This document shows, piece after piece, positions 10,552 through 21,217 of a stretch of 64,000 bases of DNA; positions within the stretch are counted from its first letter, which is position 1, and each line of letters opens with the position of its first letter. The position numbers and the translations under genes were made by a program. The DNA is taken from positions 127,054,817-127,118,816 of the forward strand of contig CM043958.1 of assembly GCA_014529385.2 (NCBI GenBank), given 5' to 3'. Below the pieces are notes generated by a model. That model was given only the letters and a program-made list of their open reading frames with translations. It made no database searches and had not been told where the DNA came from. Source of the stretch: Adiantum capillus-veneris. Taxonomy: Eukaryota; Streptophyta; Polypodiopsida; Polypodiales; Pteridaceae.

Positions 10552-11782
10552 TGTTAGGTGCAACGGAATGAATGTTTGCGCTTTGCTCAAGATGAGTGCT
10601 CCGAACTGTGCTCAAGGGTTCCTTTTGTTCTTATGGAAGGTAGAGCCTTCCGTTCTCAATGAGAGAATGCTATGATCACAAACAAAGTGAATGGACACTG
10701 TGCGTGCAAGTGTATGAGACTGAGAGATACAGAGAGAAGAGAGAAACGACACCAGAGACGTAAAACCCTCCTCCGAAGGCCCCACTCTCGTCGACGACGA
10801 GAGTGGTCTACTTATGATTGCACAATCTGGTACAAATGGAATGCATGGGACTAATGCAAGTCTAGGCTATGTTGGCGATGATGACGATGATGTTGAGACC
10901 GACACTAGGGCTGAAATTTGCAATCTTTCTACTGCTGTCCAAAAACGCTATGGGCTGAAATCTGCGGCTAGTCGTAAAACGCTGATTTTGGGGCTGTTTC
11001 CTGTGGTTCTTTGTCGCTGAAAATCTGCAGGTTTAGGGCTGAAAACTGAGGTCTCTTTAGGCTGAAAATTGATGGTCTTTCCGGGCTGAATATGCTATCT
11101 TCTTAGGGCTGAAACCGCAGGCTCTTCATGGCTGAAAACGCTGCTCATACCTGCTGAAAATCGCCATGCTTGAACTGTCAAAAACGCTAGAGATGTGGGG
11201 ATCAAAAACGCTAGGTGATGGGCTATGCCGACGGTGAAGATCTGATGCAAAAACGCTATGCTTGAGACTTGCTGGCGATGGTGTGTTGATGCAAAAACGC
11301 TAGGCTGAGAGGTATGGCGATGACTGCTTGTTGGAAAACGCCAGTGATGGGGATGTTTGCTTGGAGGGAAACCACCAAGGCTTGGTCTTGCTGAGAAGTT
11401 GCCTGTTGAGCAAGGTGCTCCTGCTGCCTCTTCTACCAAATAGTTCTACCTCTAGTTTGCTTATATACAAACTTAGCAAAATTGCCCTACTTACTTTCCA
11501 ACAAAAGTCACTTAAAAATAATAAGTGAAAAATGTCAAAAATAGGGATAATAGGTTGAATGCACTGGAAAATTTCCCTGAAGGATTCTGATGGGAATGCT
11601 TATGATCATGTTGTGTGCAACCAGAGGATATGCATCTACACTAAGTGAGTGGGCATGCACGGTCTACGAATAGACTCACAAAAGTGCCAGATCACTTCTA
11701 ATCTAGACTGACTGTATTGGTTGAACCCTGATCATTCTGTAGCTTGTCCACGGACACATAGGGTTGGATGTGTCGCGTGACA
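10552..11782 (-). repeat. Element D 3' LTR
   Basis: About 1.23 kb, matching 21661-22860. Its outer edge is TGTTAGGTGC at 10552 and its inner edge GTGACA at 11782, followed by the minus-strand polypurine tract (plus strand TCCCCTCCTTTTC). From about 10910 to 11350 it carries many copies of GGGCTGAAA and AAAACGCTA. Confidence 0.88.
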
Positions 11783-11793
11783 TCCCCTCCTTT

Positions 11794-12159
11794 TCAAAGT
11801 GAGGTACTGGTACCGAATTGTATGGCGTCGAGGGAGATTGCCAATAGCATTCGGAATCTTGGAAGGGACTCTTTGCCGGCGGCCCACTCTGATGTGTGGG
11901 TCGTGCGGTACTTGAACTTCATAAAGGTCTGCAACGCTTGCTTCTTTGGGCTGCGCCAAAAGCGACACAAAGTCTTTTGTGGCTCCTTCGATGCTTCAAC
12001 TTCGTCGAGTGTCATGCTTCTTTCTTCTTCAAGAATCTCCATGGCTGAAAATTCCTGAAACCATTTCCAACACAAAACCACGAACATACCTATTCCATGT
12101 AAAGTGACTGGAAAAAACTTGTCTTCCTCAAAGACTGTGCGTGCAATGTAGATGAACAA
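11794..12159 (-). CDS. Element D, unidentified 3' reading frame (121 codons)
   Basis: A minus-strand frame next to the polypurine tract, overlapping the end of the protease frame. It contains KWFQEFSAMEILEEERSM and LCRFWRSPKKQALQTF. I recognise no domain and it does not resemble RT, RNase H or integrase. It may be relic coding sequence or chance. It ends right at the element's 3' edge. Confidence 0.3.
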   Translation of the reverse strand: MFIYIARTVFEEDKFFPVTLHGIGMFVVLCWKWFQEFSAMEILEEERSMTLDEVEASKEPQKTLCRFWRSPKKQALQTFMKFKYRTTHTSEWAAGKESLPRFRMLLAISLDAIQFGTSTSL

Positions 12160-13295
12160 CTATACGGAGTGCCAAACCGTTCACCACACACACGCAAACA
12201 ATGAGATCGAATCTTTCTCTTCTGATTTAAAGCAATCAACTGTGGCAATTCACAACGGAAATGCCCATGCTTGGTGCTCATACTTTCATGTGCTCTTTCT
12301 ACGAATGTGTCATGCCAAGGAAGAGATAGGGAATGCGACTTCCTTGAATGCATACTTTTCAGCTTTTCATGAAAAACCCGCATACATTCGTGCTCATTCA
12401 TGAGTGAAACGTGCTCAACATACAATATGTCATGCCTAGGAAAAGGGATCATATAAAGACGCTGACTAAAATACAAGAAACGATCACGAATGAAACACTC
12501 GAACAATGCGTGTGTATCAATCATGCGAACACATAATACTTTCTGTGAGGGTTCTTTGGACCTAGGCTCGAGAGCCAAGATCAATCCTTCGAGATCTATT
12601 GAATCTTCTTGTGGGGGATCTGTGGACCTCGACTTGAAAGCCAAGATCGATTCTTCGTGATTGATCGAATCTGCAACGAGGTTAGCTTTGCTAGAAAAAG
12701 CATCCACTAGCACATCATCCTTGTGAACAATCACATCATCTTCATGCAAATCATCATGCTTGTGAGAAATCACATCTTGATCATGCAAATCATCATGCTC
12801 ATCATTAACATTCAAATCATCATGCTTATCGTTGTCAATCAAATCATCATCATCATGCAAATCATGTGTATCATGCTTGGGAGAAGAAGAGACTGAGAGA
12901 GTCTCCTTCTCCTGAATCCGTTCAATCTTGTCCTGCATATTAGCAATGAGAGATGGAGAATGAACAATGTCCTCTCCATGGATGACAATGGGAGAATCAC
13001 TTTTGGCATGGAGAGTGAGAATGTTAGCCTCCCAATCAATGAGAGGGTTAACATCACGAAACCATCGAATGCCCAAAATCATATCACATCCTGAGATAGG
13101 AGAGACAACAAATCTTCTAGTGAAGGCAACTTGTTGAATTGCAAACAACACACCAAGACACTCCTGCGTGATGAGAGCGTCCATACTAGGAGCAAAGCCA
13201 GAGACCTCGAGAGGAGATTTCTGACTAACTTCTAGGCGGGCTCTCTCAACAAGAGAGGGACTGATCACATCATGCATACTACCTGGGTCAAACAA
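12090..13295 (-). CDS. Element D protease followed by a His/Asp-rich region, no RT
   Basis: An uninterrupted minus-strand frame of 401 codons. It opens with a retroviral-type aspartic protease: LFDPGSMHDVISPSL, with Pro in place of Ser/Thr in the usual D-S/T-G, and later GCDMILGIRWF. From roughly residue 145 to 200 comes a repeated acidic block of units such as KHDDLHEDDVI, then VLCVRMIDTHALFECFI and a basic C-terminus of unknown type. RT, RNase H and integrase, expected next in a gypsy pol, are absent. A TAG precedes the protease start in frame (about 13304-13306). The element therefore looks gag-protease only. The frame's own start is uncertain. Confidence 0.6.
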   Translation of the reverse strand: MFDPGSMHDVISPSLVERARLEVSQKSPLEVSGFAPSMDALITQECLGVLFAIQQVAFTRRFVVSPISGCDMILGIRWFRDVNPLIDWEANILTLHAKSDSPIVIHGEDIVHSPSLIANMQDKIERIQEKETLSVSSSPKHDTHDLHDDDDLIDNDKHDDLNVNDEHDDLHDQDVISHKHDDLHEDDVIVHKDDVLVDAFSSKANLVADSINHEESILAFKSRSTDPPQEDSIDLEGLILALEPRSKEPSQKVLCVRMIDTHALFECFIRDRFLYFSQRLYMIPFPRHDILYVEHVSLMNEHECMRVFHEKLKSMHSRKSHSLSLPWHDTFVERAHESMSTKHGHFRCELPQLIALNQKRKIRSHCLRVCGERFGTPYSCSSTLHAQSLRKTSFFQSLYME

Positions 13296-13509
13296 TATGA
13301 CAAAACGCTACCCCGACACCTGACCATAACATTTAATGAGAGAATCATCAATGGGAGGGTCAAGAGAAACTTGGGGCACACTCGTGTTATCATTAATTGC
13401 ATTGACAAAGAAAGTGGGTTCTGTGGATTCTTTAGATTCATTCGATTCAAGCTTAGGACATGTTCTTTTTATGTGACCCTTAATGTGACAATGAAAACAA
13501 CGACCTTCC

Positions 13510-14870
13510 TTAGAATAAGTGCTTGTGGGTGACTACCATAGGTCTATACCTTGCACTTTCCTTAAAGGGTGAATCTGGGCTTATCCTGGATTCATCTGAG
13601 TATATATAAGTGCTTTGCTCTTGCGACGTGATGTGTCCTCCTACAGTTCCTTGTGTTACCTTTTCATCTGGAGTAAGCTTAGGTTTAGCAATTGTGTTAG
13701 CCTTACCCTTAGATTCATTGAAAGAATTCTTTTCTGAGAGACTGTTGGAAGATTGGTTAGAAGAGTTACCATTCTTACCGTTCTTACGATTCTTACCGTT
13801 CTGAGGGTTTTGAGAAGTTTGTGAGGTACTTGTGGAAGTCTTGTTCTCCTTAGGCTTTTCCTTGTTGTGCTTCATCTCCTGCGCGAGAGCAATCGCTACC
13901 GCCTTGTTGAGATCGATTGGATCGAGCACCTCGACATCATACTTGATATACTCGTCCAATCCATAAAGGATGCCTCTTTGCATTCTTCATCCGACCTGCG
14001 TAATTGGGTACCTAGCTGCAAAACACGATTAGAAAAAGACATAACCGGCATACCATTTTGCTTGAGAGCGCGCCAATCATCCTTCAATCGTGCGAGGTAC
14101 TGAGGTGGCATAAACCGCGCCTTGAGCTTGTCTTGGAAATCAGCCCACTTGAAGGAAAGGGACGTGAATTCGTCGGCTTCCTCTAGGTGCGCGGCTAACT
14201 GTGCCTCGTGCCATGCGTAGTACCAATTAATGGCATCACCGGCAAGGTACATGGCTGCCGTCAAAACTTTGCTATTTCCCGTCTTCTTAGTTGTCGCAAA
14301 ATAAGCATTAAATTGATGCAACCAAGAATGAATAACCGTAGCATCCATCTTACCATCATACTTACTGAAAGTCAACTTCTCTGTGACTGGATGGTCGAAA
14401 TCCGCATTGTGGCTTGCGCCACTTGAGGAACTTCCACGATCTTTGGCTGGTTCGGACTTCGAGGCAAGCACTTGTCGAACCAATTCTTGAGTGCGTAGTT
14501 CTCTTTGAGCCTCACGCTCGATCTCCAAGGCTACTCTTTGAGCTTCACGCTCGGCCTTTCTTTCTGCTTTTCTTTCGTTTCGTTCATCGCGCTCGCATTC
14601 TAAAGCAATGCGATTTGCTTCTTGTTGTGCCAACGCAATTCGATTCGCTTCTTGTTGTTGGGCCATCATGTTCATGCGAGTCTCTTCTTGTTTGGCCATC
14701 ATGTCCATCATCTGCTTGATCATTGCCTCCATAGGGTTTGGTACACTTTGTGGCGTAGATGGCGAAGGGGGAGGGTCGGAAAAATCTCTTGGTAAGAAAA
14801 ATTCTTTGTCGCCTCTCGCATGCTTATCACCTGTATGCGAAGTATCCATTCCGCTTCGGGTGACGACCAT
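13510..14870 (-). pseudogene. Element D gag
   Basis: Starts at 14870 with MVVTRSGMDTSH, a gypsy gag N-terminus. It has a coiled-coil-like Gln/Glu/Arg-rich block (MMAQQQEANRIALAQQEANR), then a capsid region with FSKYDGKMDATVIHSWLHQF, GDAINWYYAW and FMPPQYLARLKDDWRALKQ. One frameshift falls near 13985; the second frame runs to 13510. The zinc knuckle CFHCHIKGHIKRTC lies just beyond, near 13455-13500, out of reach behind a stop. A dispersed hairpin repeat occupies 13519-13610. The start codon sits in the target duplication of element A, so its leader is now 6.3 kb away at 21218-21660. Confidence 0.75.
13519..13610 (+). repeat. Dispersed hairpin repeat, copy 2
   Basis: Shares GTGGGTGACTACC, TTGCACTTTCC and the hairpin GTGAATCTGGG...CCTGGATTCATC with the copy at 44694-44770. 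It has an 11-bp insertion between the first two blocks. It sits within element D gag. Confidence 0.7.
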
Positions 14871-15373
14871 TGTCACAAAGTGATGACGTGGCGGACAACA
14901 GAAATCCTAATTTCTGCCAGAAATCCTAATTTCCGGAAATCGTGGAGGCTTAAAAAAAAAAATAAAAAAAAAATTGGGAAAATGATGAGCGACGCGAATT
15001 TTGCTTTTTTTTATAAAAAAAAGAGAAAAAGACTCTCTAAGAGAGAGAGAACTGATGCTTTTTATTTTAAAAGCTTTTGGGGCTCTGCTTTTGGGCATCC
15101 CTTGTAACCATTAAATTAGTGGTGAGGGCCTCACTTCTCAGAGCATCTGGACGCAGAGTCTGAGAGTGAAACCCTAACCGCTCTCTTGTACTTTGATGAT
15201 TGATTAATATAAAAAGAAATACCGAAAGGGGCGCCAGTCTTTGGGGCCAATATCTCTAGGCACGGAACTCCGCCGGGCCAGTGCAAATCTATTGTGATCT
15301 GTGAATTGTTTTGAAGTGGTTATTTGGTGCTGTCGCGATTGATTCTTGACTTCGAGTGTCCAAGTCTGTTAAA
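14871..15373 (+). repeat. Element A 5' LTR
   Basis: Starts TGTCACAAAGTG and matches 20726-21217 closely. It has TATA-like ATATAAAAAG near 15210 followed by ATACCGAAAGGGGCGCC, the core shared by all gypsy families here except D. The inner end reads AAA where the 3' copy reads ACA. Confidence 0.92.
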
Positions 15374-15374
15374 G

Positions 15375-15386
15375 TGGTATCAGAGC
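15375..15386 (+). promoter_or_regulatory. Element A primer-binding site
   Basis: TGGTATCAGAGC, complementary to the 3' end of plant initiator-Met tRNA, starts two bases inside the 5' LTR. Confidence 0.9.
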
Positions 15387-15444
15387 ACGGCCGATTTCTC
15401 TTCTACGGGAAATCCGATCCTCGATTTTTTTTTCCGCGGCACCT

Positions 15445-17045
15445 ATGGCTTCAGGCAATGATCAGTCGACTCCCTCTGCATCTGGAGATGCGGGCTGGGA
15501 TCACAACGAAGATTCTGGCAGAGAGTATGGCCGGCCTCGGCCTACTCAAGCGGAGCAAAGAGAGATGACGCGTCCTCAATTGATTGGCGATGCAACGAAG
15601 ATGATGCTCAGTTTTGCCAAGGACCCGAAGATGGCAAAATATATGAACCAGACCTCTTTGGAAGAGGTACAGATGGAGTGGAGAACCACAACACCACTCC
15701 CGAAACCTGCTCTCAAGAAACCTTTTGCCTCCAAGAAAATATACGAAGAAGAAACTGGAGAACGTGATTGATGCACGGATTGCTCAGCTTTTTGACGCGC
15801 AAAAGAAAGCCAAAAAGCACGGCAAAAAGCAAAAGAAAAGCACTGACTTTCCAGGTTATTTGGGTCGTTGGTCGACTTTTGACAAGGCAAAGAAACAGAA
15901 GAAGCGTGTTCGATTTGAAGGAGTACCCAGTTCTTCTTCTGAAAGTTCTTCTAGCTCCTTGGATTTGAGTGAAGAAGACAGAAAAGGTAAAAAGCGAAGC
16001 ACGAAACAAAGCTTCGGAAAGGGCAAGAAAAAGGCAAAGAAGGCTACATCTCGCCCAGAGACTGACAGTCCTACTGAGGACTCGTCTACAGACAGCTCAG
16101 ATTTCGATGACAGAAAGTTTTATGCGAACAAGAAGAATTTTTACAAAGCCAACAAGTATGACTTTCTCGAAGATAAAAGCAAGAAAGTCCGAGAGTTTAA
16201 GGAAGGTGGCCACTCGATTAAGTTTGATACTTTTCAGGATACTCAGATGCTTCGAAGGCTTTGTCTTTTATACAGCAGTTTGACATCGCTTTCGCGGGAG
16301 GACGCTATTCAGAGCACTCCAAGATTCTGAGAGCTACCTCTTACCTTAAGGAGAATGCTCGTACTTGGTGGTCCACGCTTCTTTTAACAAGAGTGCGCCA
16401 GTTAAATGGCTGAAATTTAAGAAGCTTTTTATTTCTTCTTGGTTGACGCAAGAATATGAACAAGATGTACGATACAATCAATGCTTATTGTGAAAGATTC
16501 AGGAGCTCTTTTCTACCCGCCTCTTCATTCAAGAAGATCTCGTTCAGAGAACAGATTGAGTGGTTTACCTTGGGTCTACCTACAGAGATCCGAGATCACT
16601 GCTTGGAACAGAAGTCAGGTTCTATTCAGGAGTCGACGAGTCATGCGAAGCGGGGCTTTGCCATTCACTGTGGCAGTCTAACCTACCCCACAGATGAGGC
16701 CATGACACGACGAGCCGAATAGACTTTTGGGAATGAAAGTAGAAAGAAAAAGAGCAACCCAGAGAAAAATGATGCATGACCCAAGCTTACTCCTGAGGAG
16801 AGAGCTCGCTTCATTAGAGAGGGGAAGTGCTTTGGATGCGGGGAACAGGGACATATCTCCGCGAAGTGCCCTAATAAGGCACAGAAAAAACAGAATGATA
16901 AAGACGACGACAGGTCCGAGAGTTCGAGAGCAGCTGAGGAATGTGGCAGAAAAGGCAGATAGAAAAGCAGAACTGGTACCACATGGCGTGGGACCTGCAC
17001 CGAATCTAATGAATGAAAGTACAAACTTTGCCGCTTTTGGGACAA
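15445..17045 (+). pseudogene. Element A gag
   Basis: Begins MASGNDQSTPSASGDAGWDH at 15445. Homologous reading then passes through several frames: a Lys-rich region (15725-16330), capsid (PLHSRRSRSE-type frames to LPTEIRDHCLEQK, about 16456-16722), a zinc knuckle CFGCGEQGHISAKC at about 16831-16875, and a decayed protease start near 17094-17280. Many frameshifts and stops rule out function. The order and motifs match element G, of which this is a relative on the other strand. Confidence 0.8.
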
Positions 17046-17466
17046 AGTGAAGGATCAGGAAGCTCTTTTGAAGGAGCCGAGGCCAACTTCTTTTCACTTG
17101 GAATTGGCGGCTCGATTTAGAATTACGCCCGATAGACTGACGCCACAAGCAGAGGTAGTTCGACTGGCACCCGGATGGGATGTTGCCATTACACCGAGCA
17201 TTGGCAAACTTTGTTTGCAATGACAGGGGTGTTTATGGCAGGCGAGTGACGTTCTACTCAGGATCCCTTGGTACCACAAGAACTACGCCATGATTGACTA
17301 CCGGGCCGAGAAAGCGACTTTGATAAATGAAGGGCTTAGAGATTGTACTTGATGAACTTCAGTTTCTTACTCATTCTTTTGGAAGAGAACGGAACGATGG
17401 ATAAAGGTTGAATATGTTCTGACCTGATCAAAAGAACGCCAAGATTTTTCTCCACACTCATGCCGA

Positions 17467-18771
17467 TTGCTTTTCAGAGGGCCTGAAGATCAAACCATTG
17501 ATCTGATACCTGGAAGCACGCCACCGAATCGGCCACCTTACCATGTGAGCCGAGTACAGAATGAAAAGATTATGAACCCAGTGAAAGACCTCTTGGGAAA
17601 AGGTCTTGTCCAACCTAGTACTTCACCGTATTGCTCTCCAGTGTTGTTGGTGTTGAAGAAAGACGGATCTTGGAGAATGTGCATCGATTATAGCACTCTC
17701 AACGAAATCACCATCAAGAACAGAGTTCCGATTCCTAGGATCGATGATATACTCGACAAGTTACAGGGATCCTCGTGCTTTAGCAGGATTGACTTGAAGA
17801 GTGGATATCATCAGATCAAGATAGCGCCAGGAGATGTCTACAAGACTGCTTTTCGGACGACTTTTGGGTTATTTGAGTTTTTGGTGATGCCTTTTGGCTT
17901 AACCAATGCTCCTGCGACATTTAACCGGATGATGGACAGGATTTTTCGAGAGTACAGGCTATTTGTTGGCACTTTCTTTGACGACATCATTGTTTTCTCC
18001 AAGAATGAGGCAGAACACAGAGATCATCTGCTTCAAGTCTTTCAGGCATTACGAGATCACACGTTAGTGATTAATGCAAAAAGAAAAGAAAATTTCTCCT
18101 ACCAGAGATACACTTTTTTGGGACACATTGTGTCAGCAGCAGCAGGAGTGCAAATGGACCCGGCCAAGATAGAGACTATCCGTGATTGGCCCGATTTGAG
18201 GAATGTCCATGAAGTTAGAAGCTTCTTGGGATTGTGTTCGTACTACAAGCGGTTCATACGAAAGTTTGCAGAGGTTGCTTCCCCTTTGCATACCTTGACA
18301 CAGAAAGGAGTACCTTTTTCGTGGGGACCCACAGAGGTGACTGCCTTTCAGACATTGAAAGAGAAATTGACTACGGGACCTATTTTGACTTTGCCGGACT
18401 TGCAAAATTCATTTGAAGTATATTGTGATGCTTGTGGTCGTAGTCTGGGTGCGGTCTTGATGCAAGAAGGCCATGTCATAGCTTACGAGAGCCGTTTGTT
18501 CTCTAGGCCGGAGATGACAGCACAAATCTATGAGAGAGAGCTTTTGGCGGTTATCCATGCTCTTACGCAGTGGCGGCATTACCTACTCGGAGTGGATTTT
18601 ACTGTCTTTACAGACCATCAGAGTTTGCGCTACCAGTTGTCACAGAAGCAACTTTCGGAAAAGCAGATGCGGTGGGCGAACATCTTGTCACAGTTCCACT
18701 TCCAGATTGTCCATGTGCAGGGACAGAAGAATGTGGTGGCAGATGCTTTGTCTCGGAAACGTTGGTTCTAG
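17467..18771 (+). CDS. Element A reverse transcriptase and RNase H
   Basis: A 434-codon open frame with no internal stop, but detached from gag and integrase by frame breaks. RT motifs: GSWRMCIDYSTLNE, SRIDLKSGYHQIKI, MPFGLTNAPATFNRMMD and the catalytic FFDDIIVFS near residue 172. The tether VRSFLGLCSYYKRFI and RNase H (VYCDACGRSLGAVL to VVADALSRK) follow. The enzyme would copy element RNA in virus-like particles. An isolated frame like this is unlikely to be expressed as a polyprotein. Confidence 0.85.
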   Translation: MLFRGPEDQTIDLIPGSTPPNRPPYHVSRVQNEKIMNPVKDLLGKGLVQPSTSPYCSPVLLVLKKDGSWRMCIDYSTLNEITIKNRVPIPRIDDILDKLQGSSCFSRIDLKSGYHQIKIAPGDVYKTAFRTTFGLFEFLVMPFGLTNAPATFNRMMDRIFREYRLFVGTFFDDIIVFSKNEAEHRDHLLQVFQALRDHTLVINAKRKENFSYQRYTFLGHIVSAAAGVQMDPAKIETIRDWPDLRNVHEVRSFLGLCSYYKRFIRKFAEVASPLHTLTQKGVPFSWGPTEVTAFQTLKEKLTTGPILTLPDLQNSFEVYCDACGRSLGAVLMQEGHVIAYESRLFSRPEMTAQIYERELLAVIHALTQWRHYLLGVDFTVFTDHQSLRYQLSQKQLSEKQMRWANILSQFHFQIVHVQGQKNVVADALSRKRWF

Positions 18772-20128
18772 CTGTTTCCGCGATACATCATAGGAGCTTC
18801 GAGGATATGGTCGATCAGTATGCCACAGATACAGATTTTGCAGATATTTTCACACGGATACGGGATGGGGAGACAGTAGCTGGATACTCCCTTCGGGAAG
18901 GCTACTTGATGAAAAAGACTATGTTGTGGGTTACACAGCCGTTGAGGGATAAGGTTATGACTGAATGCCACTGTCCACCTTTTACGAGTCACCGCGGCAT
19001 TGCTACCACCATGAAGGGGGTAGAGAGATACTTCTTTGGGCCGAGACTCAAAAAGGATGTGGAAGAGTTTGTGCGCAGTTGCTTGGTATGCGAGAAGGTC
19101 AAGTTTGACAGGCATAAGGCACAGGGATTGTTGCAGCCTTTACCCATACCCACCCACCCCTGGGAAAGTATTGCAATGGATTTCATTCTTGATCTCCCAA
19201 GAACACAGAATGATGACGATGATTTTCCGATTACATGGCACGTCTGAGACGATTGTCTCCGACAGAGACCCCAGATTTATGAGTTTGTTTTGGAAGGCAA
19301 TTTGGGAGAACATTGGCACGCAGTTGCAGTTCTCGTCATCGTTCCACTTGCAGACTGACGGGCAATTTGAGATTGCCAATTCAGTGATTTTAGATTTATT
19401 GAAGTCTTGTATCTCGGATCAGAAGACTCAATGGGAAAAGAACTTACCTTTGGTGGAATTTGCCTACAATAACACGATACACTCTTCGACGGGGAAGACG
19501 CCATGTGAGATTGTTGAAAGTGCTGCGAAGGTTCCATCCTTCCTGAGCACGAAAGATTAGATATTTGAAGCGGATGAATATTCGTGAGATTTGGATACGG
19601 CTTTTGCCAAGGTTCGCGAGACTTTGCAGAAGTCTCAAGAACGACAGAAAAAGGCAGCGGATCGCCATCGTCGCGACTTGAAACTGAAGGAGGATGATTG
19701 GGTGCTCTTACTTTTGAGAAGGCACGCCTAAGAAAGAAAAAGGGAAAGGAGAGGCTTTTTCGAAAGCTTAGTATGTGATACTACGGACCTTTCCAGATTA
19801 CTGAAAAGATGAATGATGTCTCCTTCCGATTGAAACTGCCAGATACTTGGAGGATTCACAATGCATTGCATGTGAGTCTCTTGAACCCTGTTAAGGGTGA
19901 TGTGCCTGATGATGGGGAGCCTGATGAGCAACCCAAAGTGGAAGAAAACGAGGAGATCCTTGTTCCTGAACAGATTTTGGCACATAACGATACGAAGAAA
20001 GGTAAAGTCCGAAGGCGGTTCTTGGTTTAGTTCAAGAACTTTCGTGCATTTGATGCGAAGTGGATGGAGGAGGAGGACCTAGCAGATACTCCTCGGATTG
20101 TGAAACTTTACCTCGATGTTTTGATTTA
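18772..20128 (+). pseudogene. Element A integrase with chromodomain
   Basis: Broken across frames at 18570-19247, 19036-19560 and 19809-20030. Visible are the zinc-binding tail ending CLVCEKVKFDRHKA, the first catalytic Asp in SIAMDFILDLP, SDRDPRFMSLFW for the second, a QTDGQFE block for the third acid, the IHNALHVSLL stretch of the GPY/F module, and a chromodomain-like end (ILVPEQILAH...FDAKWMEEEDL). This places A among Ty3 chromoviruses. Stops at 19558-19560 and 20027-20029 break the frame. Confidence 0.8.
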
Positions 20129-20725
20129 GCATAGTCTACTCCAAACGGAACCCAGAAACTCAACTTGGCCGAAGATCTGGTGAAGTGGGATGCACAAGAG
20201 GGGAGTTACTCCGCTCCTTTGTCAACAGATGCCTCGATTTTGATACTAAAGTCACTGATGTCTCTTTGAGCTTCAGGGATACTGAGAGCTGACAGTATTC
20301 TGCTAGATGACTTTATGAAATGGAATTCCTGATTATGATACTGATTTGTTCTTGACTTCTTGTGAGTACAGGAACTGATAGACGAAATGACTGCTGCATT
20401 TTGGTCTCATTGATCTCGAATAGACATGGTTGCAATAGGGGTTAGTCAATCGGACATCGATGAGGTCCCGATTGGACCTAGATGTGATTGCTAGCTACAT
20501 TGCCGATAAATCATGGTCTAAGATCCGAATGAATGTTGAATGTCATGTGATGTCTGGTGATGTCCTGTGATGTCGTGTGATGTGACTGTCGATTGCGTAC
20601 ATGTGCTAGATGTGTGTTCCTAGTACGTCGGTACTAACAGTCAGTGTCTGCTATGACGGTTTATGGCTTTTGTCGGTTTTGTAGGCGAAATTGCGGTCGA
20701 TTACAATGCTTTCAAGAGGGGGGTA
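20129..20725 (+). other. Element A 3' untranslated region and polypurine tract
   Basis: No coding signal. Short repeats of TGATGTC(G/C)TGTGATGT occur near 20535-20590. The polypurine tract AAGAGGGGGG at 20714-20723 sits directly before the 3' LTR. Confidence 0.7.
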
Positions 20726-21217
20726 TGTCACAAAGTGATGACGTGGCGGACAACAGAAACCCTAATTTCTGCCAAAAACCCTAATTTCCGGAAATCGCGG
20801 ATTTTTTTTTTTTTTTTTGGGAAAATGATGAGCGACGCGAATTTTGTTTTTTTAAAAAAAAAAAAGAGAAAAAGACTCTCTAAGAGAGAGAGAACTGATT
20901 CTTTTTTATTTTAAAAGCTTTTGGGGCTCTGCTTTTGGGCATCCCTTGTAACTTTTAAATTAGTGGTGAGGGCCTCACTTCTCAGAGCATCTGGACGCAG
21001 AGTCTGAGAGTGAAACCCTAACCGCTCTCTTGTACTTTGATGATTGATTAATATAAAAAGAAATACCGAAAGGGGCGCCAGTCTTTGGGGCTAATATCTC
21101 TAGGCATGGAACTCCGCCGGGCCAGTGCAAATCTATTGTGATCTGTGAATTGTTTTGAAGTGGTTATTTGGTGCTGTCGCGATTGATTCTTGACTTCGAG
21201 TGTCCAAGTCTGTTACA
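20726..21217 (+). repeat. Element A 3' LTR
   Basis: 492 bp, close to identical by eye to 14871-15373. Flanks are ACCAT on the left (14866-14870) and ATCAT on the right (21218-21222), a four-of-five target duplication. Confidence 0.92.
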
